This document shows positions 27,087 through 34,837 of a DNA stretch of 64,000 nucleotides, piece by piece; position 1 is the stretch's first letter; every line of letters starts with the position of its first letter. Below the pieces are notes generated by a model. That model was not told where the DNA came from. It worked only from the letters and a program-made list of their open reading frames with translations, and did not search any database. The translations under genes were made by a program, and so were the position numbers. The DNA is from Burkholderia sp. Ax-1724 (GTDB lineage: Bacteria; Pseudomonadota; Gammaproteobacteria; Burkholderiales; Burkholderiaceae): NCBI RefSeq assembly GCF_011752995.1, contig NZ_VWWL01000009.1, forward strand, positions 1 to 64,000, in the 5' to 3' direction.

Positions 27087-27104
27087 CGTTTCGTCTATGA
27101 AACG
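27087..27104. promoter_or_regulatory. Candidate IclR-type operator upstream of ABC operon
   Basis: Dyad CGTTTC-N6-GAAACG, perfect in both 6-base arms, lies 28 bases ahead of the binding-protein start. A near copy with the same spacing precedes iclR (28175-28192). Confidence 0.55.
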
Positions 27105-27220
27105 TTGTTTCTAATTCGATCTACGCCCGATTCTACTGCGCTAAAAAAACCTGTCGCAAATGCTTTTGCGATTTCGTTCGCCTCGACGTCATGACGTCGC
27201 CCGATACTGCGGAATCGTCG

Positions 27221-28105
27221 TCATTCGTGTGTCCTGACGAAGTCGTGACGAGCCGATGAACCCGCACCACGGCTCCCCGGCACGCGGCCGCCGTTGAGTC
27301 GCTGCGTCAGCTGATCGGCTGTAAAGCGCACCTTGTCGACGAGATTCGACTCGAATAAAGCGGGGGCGAGTTGCGGACTCAGAATCGTCGTCGTGACGAC
27401 GGCCGCGATGCGCCCGGTATGGTCGCGCACCGGCGCCGTCACCACCGAGATGCCGCTCTCGAAGCTCGACTGGCCGATGGCGAAGCCGCGCCGCGCGTTG
27501 GCGAGTACCAGGGCATGCAGGGCATCGACGGTTGCCGGTGTGTGTTGCGTATAGCGCTTGAGCGTGCGTTCGGGGTAGAGCGCGTGCAGTTCGTCGGCAT
27601 TCAGATCGCCGAGCAGCACGTGACCATGCGTCGACGCATGGGCGGGCAAGCGCGTGCCGATGCTGACCCTCACCGAACTGAACGGTGCGGCATGGCTTTG
27701 CGCTTTCGCGACGAACACCACGTCTCGCTCGTCGCGAACCAGGATATGCGCGGTAAAACCGGTGTCGTCACGCAACTGGTCGATAAGCGGCTGGCCGAGT
27801 CCGGTCAGTTCGAGCGAACCCAGATACTCGAGACCGAGACGCAGCGCCGCGACGCCAGGCCGGCAATTGCGATCCGTATCGGTGCGCTCGACGAACCCGT
27901 GGGCTTCGAGCGTTTGCAGCAGCCGGAATACCGTCGTGCGAGGAATGCCGAGCCGCTTCGACAATTCGGACACGCCCAGTACGGGCTCGCGCAGCGAGAA
28001 TTCGGTGAGGATGCGCAGGCCCCGTTCGAGAGCGGGTACGCGATAGTTCGTGTCGCTGCGATCTTCCTGCGTGTCGGATGCGGTGCCCGTCAATTCGGGG
28101 GTCAT
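27221..28105 (-). CDS. IclR-family transcriptional regulator
   Basis: 294 residues: an N-terminal winged HTH (about 24-85; RGLRILTEFSLREPVLGVSELSKR then IPRTTVFRLLQTLEAHG) and a C-terminal GAF-like effector domain with GYYxxSSF-type features (FAIGQSSFESGIS). The family commonly controls aromatic-acid catabolism. It lies directly upstream of, and on the same strand as, the importer operon but separated by 161 bases holding a palindromic operator, so it probably regulates that operon and itself. Confidence 0.92.
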   Translation of the reverse strand: MTPELTGTASDTQEDRSDTNYRVPALERGLRILTEFSLREPVLGVSELSKRLGIPRTTVFRLLQTLEAHGFVERTDTDRNCRPGVAALRLGLEYLGSLELTGLGQPLIDQLRDDTGFTAHILVRDERDVVFVAKAQSHAAPFSSVRVSIGTRLPAHASTHGHVLLGDLNADELHALYPERTLKRYTQHTPATVDALHALVLANARRGFAIGQSSFESGISVVTAPVRDHTGRIAAVVTTTILSPQLAPALFESNLVDKVRFTADQLTQRLNGGRVPGSRGAGSSARHDFVRTHE

Positions 28106-28681
28106 GCGTTACTCCATGGGCCGCCGCTCGCGCGGCGGAGGGCGTCGTTGAACGCGCTCTATTGGGTTCCTGTTTGTTCCGTGAATGAAACGCTATTTTT
28201 CAGGTGGCACAATCGTAGCGTGATGGAATAAAAAAAGCCTTGTTTTCCGCATCAGGGGAAACCCGCAACGAGAACGGCGCGAGAAGAAAAAGTAGAACGA
28301 AATTGCGGAAAAAACGCTGAGCCAAGCATAGTGGCGCGTGTTGCGGCTTTACATGTAAACCCCAACGGAATTTGTTTTTGAACTTTTTCTCGACGACGCT
28401 AAGATATTCCACATAACAAACATTTGTCCATTGGTGGAACGTTTCGCGACATCTGACCGGCTGCCGGGGATTTGCCCGACAAGGTTCATCGAGTTCTCCG
28501 GCCTTGCCGCACGGGAGCGTCTCGACTGCGTTCCCGAGGCGTGAGCGCCAAGGCCGGACGGTGTGGTTCCGATGGTGTGTGTGGCTCCATACGCCAGATC
28601 ATTCCCGCAGCAGGGAACGCGTTGGCGTATTGATTTGTAGAACTTAAATATTGGCAAGCTAAACAACAAGGGTCTAAAAAA
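28106..28681. other. 576-base intergenic region between iclR and porin
   Basis: An unusually AT-rich stretch for this window, with no convincing gene. It holds the candidate IclR site at 28175-28192 and, near 28407-28439, the arms TTCCAC and GTGGAA separated by 21 bases, with an inner TCCATTGGTGGA dyad. The downstream part (28480-28681) is the leader of the porin gene. Short minus-strand open frames here look spurious. Confidence 0.5.
28175..28192. promoter_or_regulatory. Candidate IclR-type operator upstream of iclR
   Basis: TGTTCC-N6-GAAACG, the same 6-base spacing and right arm as the 27087 site with two mismatches in the left arm. It lies 70 bases ahead of the iclR start, consistent with autoregulation. 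Confidence 0.4.
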
Positions 28682-29866
28682 ATGAAACGACAGCTTCTCG
28701 CTATCGGTTTGGCCGGTCTTTCCACCACGGCGTTCGCACAAAGCAGCGTCACGCTATACGGGGTCATCGACGAAGGGGTGCAGTACCTCAACAACGTCAA
28801 GCAGGTCGTCAACGGTAAAACCGTCGGGGGCAGCCAGATCGGTCTCGATTCGGTAAGCGGTCCGTGGGGATCGAGATGGGGCGTGAAGGGCGCCGAAGAT
28901 CTCGGCGGAGGCTGGAAAGCGATCTTCACGCTGGAATCCGGCATGAACCTCAACAACGGTGCGCTCGCGCAGGGCGGCACGATGTTCGGCCGTCAGGCTT
29001 TCGTCGGCATTACGCAGGATCGTCTCGGTACGATCACACTGGGCCGGCAATACGACAGCGTCTCGGACATGTCGGCGGCCTTCGGTCCGCAGACCGCGTG
29101 GGGCACGAGCGCGGGGCATCCCGGCGATATCGACAACATGATTCGCTCGTACCGTTTCAACAACACGATCAAATACACGAGCCCGAATCTCGCCGGCTTC
29201 ACGCTGAATGCCACGGGCACGCTCGGCGGTGTCGCGGGTGACTTCTCGCAGAGCAGCGCCTACACCTTCGGCGTGCTGTATTCGCGCAACGCGCTTGTCG
29301 CGGGTGCCGCGTACGAATTCGTCAAGAACCCGTCGAATGTCGGGGCGCCGTTGAACAGCAACGCGAATGCGGCGCCGCCGGCCACCACCGGCGCGTATTC
29401 GCCGCTGAACTCGGGCTACCTGGCGGGCGCCCATCCGGCCGGCTCCTGGCAGGATATCGTCGCGGGCGCGGCTTATACGTTCGACCGCTTCGCCATCGGC
29501 GCGAACTACTCGAACGTGCGATACGGGAACATCGGCAACCTGAACGGCGCCTCGGCGGTCTTCAACACCATCGAAGTCAACGGCAAAGTGCAGTTCAATC
29601 CGGCCTGGTTCCTCGGCCTCGTGTATAGCTATACGAAAGGCAATTCGGTTGTCGGCGATCTGGGCAACCAGCACTTCAACCAGTTCGGCTTCCTCGTGAA
29701 CGATACGCTCTCGAAGCGAACCGATATCTACTTCGAGGGCATCTATCAGATCGCCAGCGGCACGAATTCGCTCGGCGGCCAGGCCAGGGCGAACATCGAT
29801 TCGCTCGGCGAATCGTCGTCGAACCATCAGTTGTTCGTGCGGCTTGCGCTACGGCACAAGTTCTGA
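28682..29866 (+). CDS. Gram-negative porin (OmpC-like)
   Basis: 394 residues: a signal peptide ending at TAFAQSS, the barrel block GAEDLGGGWKAIFTLESGM, GRQYDSVSDM in the constriction region, and a C-terminal RHKF. It is longer than its neighbours because of an external loop rich in Asn and Ala (about residues 215-260). The long leader suggests regulated expression. It is divergent from the IclR/ABC module and probably belongs to it. Confidence 0.92.
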   Translation: MKRQLLAIGLAGLSTTAFAQSSVTLYGVIDEGVQYLNNVKQVVNGKTVGGSQIGLDSVSGPWGSRWGVKGAEDLGGGWKAIFTLESGMNLNNGALAQGGTMFGRQAFVGITQDRLGTITLGRQYDSVSDMSAAFGPQTAWGTSAGHPGDIDNMIRSYRFNNTIKYTSPNLAGFTLNATGTLGGVAGDFSQSSAYTFGVLYSRNALVAGAAYEFVKNPSNVGAPLNSNANAAPPATTGAYSPLNSGYLAGAHPAGSWQDIVAGAAYTFDRFAIGANYSNVRYGNIGNLNGASAVFNTIEVNGKVQFNPAWFLGLVYSYTKGNSVVGDLGNQHFNQFGFLVNDTLSKRTDIYFEGIYQIASGTNSLGGQARANIDSLGESSSNHQLFVRLALRHKF

Positions 29867-29887
29867 GCTGGGCGCGATGCGCGTCGA

Positions 29888-29923
29888 GGGGCCGGCCTTA
29901 CTATATATAGGCCCGGCCCCTTA
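29888..29923 (+). terminator. Terminator hairpin after porin
   Basis: Arms GGGGCCGG and CCGGCCCC (29888-29895 and 29913-29920) flank an AT-rich inner segment that extends the stem; TTAT follows. It lies 22 bases after the porin stop. Confidence 0.65.
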
Positions 29924-29986
29924 TCTGACCTTGGCTGATCTCCGGAATTGCCGCAGCATTCAGTACGACGGTGCCTGGTGCCGCGC

Positions 29987-30700
29987 CTACATGGAGAACT
30001 GCTTCTCGACATAGTGAATGTGCTTGAGCATCGCACCTTGCGCTGCATCGGGATCGCCGTCGCGCACGGCGAAGTAGATCGATTCATGCTGGCGCAATCG
30101 GGCGCGGGCCTGTGAGACGGCATTCTTATTGTTGAGCGTCGCGTCATAGGTGTTGCTCGAGATGTGCTCGCGCAACACCGTCACGGCGCTGGCATAAAAC
30201 TGCTCGATGAGCCGGTTGCGGCATGCGGCCGTCAGCGCCGCATGAAACTCGACGTCGGTCGCGGCTTCCGAATCGACGTCGGCCCGCGCGACCGCGTCGC
30301 GCATTTTCGCGAGAATGCTCTCCAGCCGCTCATGATCGCGGCGCGATGCACGCTGTGCCGCAAAGCGCACCGCCGCGCACTCGAAGACCAGCCGAAACTC
30401 GAACATCTCCTCGCGTAGCGGCTGCGTATCGGCAATCAATTGCAGCCACGGCGCGACGAGCCTGGCCGGTCTGCTGCCGAGCAAATACACGCCGCTGCCG
30501 CGCCGCGTTTCGACAAGCCCCTTGCTCGCCAGTCGCGCGATTGCCTCACGCACGGTCGCGCGCGATACGCCGAGCGTCTCGGCCAGCGCCCGCTCGGACG
30601 GGAGGCGTTCGTTCTCCTGCCAGCAGCCTGCCTTGATGTCGGTCTCGATTCGTCTGACCGTTTGAGCGATCACGCTCACGCTTTTCGAATGACTGTCCAT
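29987..30700 (-). CDS. GntR-family regulator, FCD (FadR-type) subfamily
   Basis: 237 residues: HTH (about 10-75; RLPSERALAETLGVSRAT, then VREAIARLASKGLVETRRG) and an FCD effector domain with a DVEFHAALTAACRN metal-site block. It resembles ExuR/UxuR/LgoR-like hexuronate and sugar-acid repressors. The ATG at 30700 is chosen over a TTG at 30706. It is divergent from the UxaA-type dehydratase gene and almost certainly regulates it; four 12-base tandem units lie in the shared promoter region. Confidence 0.9.
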   Translation of the reverse strand: MDSHSKSVSVIAQTVRRIETDIKAGCWQENERLPSERALAETLGVSRATVREAIARLASKGLVETRRGSGVYLLGSRPARLVAPWLQLIADTQPLREEMFEFRLVFECAAVRFAAQRASRRDHERLESILAKMRDAVARADVDSEAATDVEFHAALTAACRNRLIEQFYASAVTVLREHISSNTYDATLNNKNAVSQARARLRQHESIYFAVRDGDPDAAQGAMLKHIHYVEKQFSM

Positions 30701-30709
30701 TTCCAACTC

Positions 30710-30757
30710 TCATGCAGCCTTTCATGTAGCCCCTCATGCAACCGCTCACGCGGACCC
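30710..30757. repeat. Four tandem 12-base units in divergent promoter
   Basis: Units TCATGCAGCCTT, TCATGTAGCCCC, TCATGCAACCGC and TCACGCGGACCC run head to tail directly upstream of the gntR start. The phase of 12 is close to one helical turn, so this could be a multi-site operator or a young repeat expansion. Confidence 0.6.
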
Positions 30758-30885
30758 GGCCGAAAAGTGGCCTGACCAATTTGCCGTGGCGTTCGACCGG
30801 CCGCATGATGCAAGCCAATCCGGCAAGCGCCCGCGACGCAGGTTCGACGCCCCTTGGCGGAGCTACCCACATACAGGAGGCCATG

Positions 30886-32412
30886 ATGAGCCAAACTTCA
30901 TTGGTAATCAAACTGCACGATAACGACGACGTTCTGATTACCCGCGGCGCGATTGCCGCGGGCACGACGCTCGCGGATTTCGACAACCTCGTCGTCGCTG
31001 CCGACGTTCCGCCCGCTCACAAGATCGCCTGCCGCGAGGTGGCGCAGGGCGCGCCGGTACGGCGCTATGGTCAGATCATCGGTTTCGCCACCCAGGCGAT
31101 TCACCGCGGCGACCATGTGCACGTGCACAACATGTCGATGGGCGAGTTCGCGCGCGACTATGCGTTCGGCGAGGACGTCAAGGCCGTCGTGCCCGCGCCG
31201 GAGCCGCTCACGTTCCAGGGCATCCGGCGCGCGGACGGACGCGTCGCGACGCGCAATTACATTGGCGTCATCAGCACGGTGAACTGCTCGGCGACGGTCA
31301 CCAAGCTCGTCGCGCAACATTTCTCCACGCCCGACGCCTTGAAGGCCTATCCGAACGTCGACGGCGTGGTCCCGCTCACGCATAGCTTCGGCTGCTGTAT
31401 CGACCACCACGGCGAGGGCATCCAGCAATTGCGCCGCACCATCGGCGGCTATGTCAAGCATCCGAACTTCGCGGGCGTAGTCATCATCGGCCTCGGCTGC
31501 GAGGCGAACCAGATGGGCGCGATGTTCATAGCCGAAGGTGTCGAGCCGGGCCCGCTGCTCGTGCCGCTCGTGATGCAGGAGCAAGGCGGCACGCAAAAGA
31601 CCGTGGATGCCGCGATCGCCGCCGTCGAGAAGATGCTGCCGGTGGCCAACGAGGCCGTGCGCGAGCCGCTGCCGGTTTCGCACATCAATATCGCGCTGCA
31701 ATGCGGCGGCTCGGACGGCTATTCGGGCATTACCGCCAATCCGGCACTGGGCGCGGCCGTCGACCTGCTCGTGCGGCACGGCGGCACGGCGATTCTGACG
31801 GAAACGCCCGAGATTTACGGCGCCGAGCACCTGCTCACGCGCCGCGCGATCAGCAAGGAAGTGGGCGAGAAGATCGTCGAGCGCATTCACTGGTGGGAGT
31901 CCTACGCGGAGCGCGAGAAGGGCAGCATCGACAACAACCCGACGCCGGGCAACAAGGCCGGCGGTCTCACGACGATTCTGGAAAAGTCGCTGGGCGCGGT
32001 GGCGAAGAGCGGGTCCTCGCCGCTGATGGGCGTGTATCGCTACGCCGAGCCGGTCGATACGCATGGTCTCGTGTTCATGGATGCACCGGGCTACGACCCG
32101 ATGGGCGCGACCGGCCAGATCGCCAGTGGTGCGAATCTCGTGGTGTTCACGACGGGCCGCGGTTCGTGCTTCGGTGCGAAGCCGGCGCCGTCGATCAAGG
32201 TCGCGACCAATTCGACGATGTACAAGCGCATGGTCGACGACATGGACATCAATTGCGGCGAGATCATGGAAGGCACGGCGAGCGTCGAGCAGAAGGGCGA
32301 GGAAATTTTCCGCATGATCGTCGAGGTCGCGTCGGGCGGTAAGAGCAAGAGCGAAGCGCTCGGCGTGGGTAACGAGGAATTCGTGCCCTGGATGATCGGC
32401 GCGCAGATGTAA
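30886..32412 (+). CDS. UxaA-family dehydratase (altronate/galactarate dehydratase-like)
   Basis: 508 residues: an N-terminal SAF domain (about 1-90), then the UxaA/GarD catalytic domain with HSFGCCIDHHG, GLGCEANQMG, ALQCGGSDGYSG, PSPGNK-type TPGNKAGG and the C-terminal TTGRGSCFGAKPAPSIKVATN. The family dehydrates sugar acids such as D-altronate to 2-keto-3-deoxy acids with iron. A tight AGGAGG fits the second Met (30886) better than the first (30883). The exact substrate is undetermined. It is divergent from the FCD-GntR regulator and separate from the sulfoquinovose operons. Confidence 0.88.
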   Translation: MSQTSLVIKLHDNDDVLITRGAIAAGTTLADFDNLVVAADVPPAHKIACREVAQGAPVRRYGQIIGFATQAIHRGDHVHVHNMSMGEFARDYAFGEDVKAVVPAPEPLTFQGIRRADGRVATRNYIGVISTVNCSATVTKLVAQHFSTPDALKAYPNVDGVVPLTHSFGCCIDHHGEGIQQLRRTIGGYVKHPNFAGVVIIGLGCEANQMGAMFIAEGVEPGPLLVPLVMQEQGGTQKTVDAAIAAVEKMLPVANEAVREPLPVSHINIALQCGGSDGYSGITANPALGAAVDLLVRHGGTAILTETPEIYGAEHLLTRRAISKEVGEKIVERIHWWESYAEREKGSIDNNPTPGNKAGGLTTILEKSLGAVAKSGSSPLMGVYRYAEPVDTHGLVFMDAPGYDPMGATGQIASGANLVVFTTGRGSCFGAKPAPSIKVATNSTMYKRMVDDMDINCGEIMEGTASVEQKGEEIFRMIVEVASGGKSKSEALGVGNEEFVPWMIGAQM

Positions 32413-32664
32413 GTGCCGCGCGCGCCGCCGCGGCGACGAAGCCGATGGCTGCGCGTGGGTGCGTTGATGCGGTTGAGCTTGGGTTGGCGTCTGTCGCGGC
32501 GGCCATGCTGCATGAGACCGGACGACGGACGTCGCGCGAAACTCGCCGTGCGGCGCCAGCGCTTATGGGCTCTGATGCGGGCTCAGAAGAGAGTTCAGAA
32601 GCGAGCCCAAAGCCGACCTCGAAGGATGCTTCCGCGGCACCGCAACGCAAGCCCACAACACCCG

Positions 32665-33726
32665 CTAATCCGCCGCCGGGCTTTGCGTGCTGGCCCGCAC
32701 GACCAGTTCGAAGCCGACATCGACGATGCGCGGCTCGTCGTTGTCTTCGGGCGCTTCCACGCGCGCGATCAGTTCCTCGGCGATACGCCGGCCGATCTCG
32801 GCCGCGCGCGGCTGAACCGTCGTGAGCGGCGGCACGCATTCCTCGCTGAACGGCAAATCGCCGAAACCGGCGACGCGCAGTTGCTGTGGAATCCGGATGC
32901 CGCGCCGTTGCGCTTCGAACAGCGCGCCGAGCGCGATCACGTCGTTGGAGCAGGCGAGCGCATCGACGTCGGGCATGCCGTCGAGCACCGCCGTCAACGC
33001 GCGCGCGCCCGCGCGCGGCGTGGCGTCGCCCGGGATGTCTTCGACGCGCACGTCGAGGCCCGCCTTCAGCATCGCCATGCGGAAACCTTCGCAGCGCTGC
33101 CGGGCGCGCACGTCGCTCGTCATGCGTGCGCCGATGAAGGCGGCGCGGCGCGCGCCGATGTCGAGCATATGCTGCGCGATCGCGGCGCCGGCCTCGTAAT
33201 GGGAAAACCCGACTTGCAGATCGAACGGCTGTTCGCCCAGTTCCCACATCTCCGCGACCGGCAGGCGCGCGGTGCGCAGCAGCGCGCGTGTTTCGTCGCC
33301 GTGCCGGCAGCCGGTCACGACCAGTGCGGTCGGCGACCACGACAGGAAGGTTCGCACGAGGTCCGCCTCGCGGCCGGGGTCGTATTCGGATGCGCCGAGC
33401 AGCAGCTGGTAGCCGTGCTGGTCGAATTCCTTCTGCATGCGGCCGACCGTCGCCGAAAAGAACGCGTTGCCGAGCGACGGCACCACCACGCCGATCGCGC
33501 GCGTGCGCGCGGCGGCGAGGCTGCCCGCCAGCAGATTCGGCACGTAGCCGAGCACTTCGATGGCTTTGCTGATGCGCGGTGCGATGCGCGACGAAACGGC
33601 CTCGGGATTGCGGAGAAACAGCGAAACGGAACTGGCGGAGACGCGCGCGCGAGCGGCGACGTCTTCCATCGTGACACGGTTGGTGCTGCGCCGGGTGCGC
33701 GGTGCCTTGATTGTTGTCTGTGGCAT
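32665..33726 (-). CDS. LacI-family transcriptional repressor, probable sulfoquinovose regulator
   Basis: 353 residues: a LacI HTH (about 19-75; TMEDVAARARVSASSVSLFLRN) with hinge helix, then a sugar-binding core (GVVVPSLGNAFFSATV... GFGDLPFSEECVPPLTTV). The start at MPQTTIK is chosen, since more upstream frame lacks similarity. It is divergent from the SMP-30 lactonase gene. Two perfect 14-bp palindromes with the central AGCGCT core typical of LacI-family sites lie between them, and a third identical to one of them precedes the symporter gene. The inducer is probably sulfoquinovose or an intermediate. Confidence 0.9.
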   Translation of the reverse strand: MPQTTIKAPRTRRSTNRVTMEDVAARARVSASSVSLFLRNPEAVSSRIAPRISKAIEVLGYVPNLLAGSLAAARTRAIGVVVPSLGNAFFSATVGRMQKEFDQHGYQLLLGASEYDPGREADLVRTFLSWSPTALVVTGCRHGDETRALLRTARLPVAEMWELGEQPFDLQVGFSHYEAGAAIAQHMLDIGARRAAFIGARMTSDVRARQRCEGFRMAMLKAGLDVRVEDIPGDATPRAGARALTAVLDGMPDVDALACSNDVIALGALFEAQRRGIRIPQQLRVAGFGDLPFSEECVPPLTTVQPRAAEIGRRIAEELIARVEAPEDNDEPRIVDVGFELVVRASTQSPAAD

Positions 33727-33854
33727 AGGCTGCAAACGGTCGAAAAAACACGCGCCGCGGTGGGCGCAAACCCCAATTGTAATTGACCCGACGGCATTCG
33801 ACGCAGCGCAACGGGTTATTGAAGCCGTACTAACCCTGGTAACACTTGCAAATT

Positions 33855-33868
33855 TAATAGCGCTATTA
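33855..33868. promoter_or_regulatory. LacI-type operator 1
   Basis: Perfect palindrome TAATAGCGCTATTA; it contains a -10-like TATTAT (33864-33869) that would be occluded by a bound repressor. Its centre is 16 bases from operator 2. Confidence 0.7.
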
Positions 33869-33870
33869 TT

Positions 33871-33884
33871 TCGCAGCGCTGCGA
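33871..33884. promoter_or_regulatory. LacI-type operator 2
   Basis: Perfect palindrome TCGCAGCGCTGCGA, 40 bases ahead of the lactonase gene. The identical 14-mer recurs at 36336-36349 ahead of the symporter gene. Confidence 0.75.
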
Positions 33885-33923
33885 TTTCAGTCGCGCGGCC
33901 TGAACAAGGAACACGGTGCCCCC

Positions 33924-34814
33924 ATGCCTTCATCCGATTTACGCTGCGTGCTCGATGTCCGCGCCCAACTGGGCGAATGCCCCCGTTGGGACGAGCGGGC
34001 CGGCGTGCTCTACTGGGTCGACATTCTCGAACCGGCGCTGCATCGCTTCGATCCGGCCACCGGCGTCGACACAGCGCTGGCCGTGCCGGAGCACATCGGC
34101 TGCTTCGCGCTGAACGAGGCGGGCGGTTTCATCGCCGGCCTGCGCTCGGGCATCTGGACGCTCGACGAGAACGCGCGGCCGCTCGAACGCCTCGCCGCCA
34201 ATCCCGAAGACGTGTGCACGAGCCGCTTCAACGATGGCCGCTGCGATGCCGCGGGCCGTTTTTTCGCCGGCACGATCGACGAGCCGAAGGCGGGCGGCAA
34301 CGCGCATCTCTATCGCTACGGGAGCGGCCGGCTCGACGCGCTGAGCGCGGGGCTCCTGACGTCGAACGGTCTTGCGTTCAGCCCGGACCAGCGCTGGCTG
34401 TATCACTCCGATACGCCCAACTTCACGATTTACCGCAGCGCGTACGACGCCGCGACGGGCCAATGCGGCACGCGCGAAGTGTGGGCGCGCATCGAGCCGA
34501 CCCCGGACGACCGCGGCCGCCCCGATGGCGCCGCCGTGGACGCTGAAGGCTACTACTGGAGCGCGTTCTACGAAGGCGGGCGGGTGGTGCGCTTTACGCC
34601 CGACGGCCAGGTCGATGCGGTGCATCGGCTGCCGGCGCGTTGCCCGACCATGTGCGCATTCGGCGGCGACGATCTGCGCACGCTCTACATCACGTCGGCG
34701 CGCGCGGGGCGCGGCGCCGACGAACTCGACCGCGAGCCGCTGGCAGGCGGCATCTTTGCATTGCGCACCGAGGTGCCCGGACTGGCCGAGCCACGCTGGC
34801 GCGCATCCGCTTGA
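33924..34814 (+). CDS. SMP-30/gluconolactonase-family sugar lactonase, probable sulfogluconolactonase
   Basis: 296 residues, six-bladed beta-propeller lactonase. The metal ligands expected for the family are in place: E18 (GECPRW), N103 (RFNDGR), N148 (TSNGL) and D201 (RPDGAAVD). In the sulfo-ED pathway this enzyme hydrolyses 6-deoxy-6-sulfogluconolactone to sulfogluconate. It is the first gene downstream of the twin LacI operators. By sequence alone a gluconolactonase role is possible; the operon context favours the sulfosugar. Confidence 0.88.
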   Translation: MPSSDLRCVLDVRAQLGECPRWDERAGVLYWVDILEPALHRFDPATGVDTALAVPEHIGCFALNEAGGFIAGLRSGIWTLDENARPLERLAANPEDVCTSRFNDGRCDAAGRFFAGTIDEPKAGGNAHLYRYGSGRLDALSAGLLTSNGLAFSPDQRWLYHSDTPNFTIYRSAYDAATGQCGTREVWARIEPTPDDRGRPDGAAVDAEGYYWSAFYEGGRVVRFTPDGQVDAVHRLPARCPTMCAFGGDDLRTLYITSARAGRGADELDREPLAGGIFALRTEVPGLAEPRWRASA

Positions 34815-34837
34815 ATCTTTTATTGACGGAACCCGAC

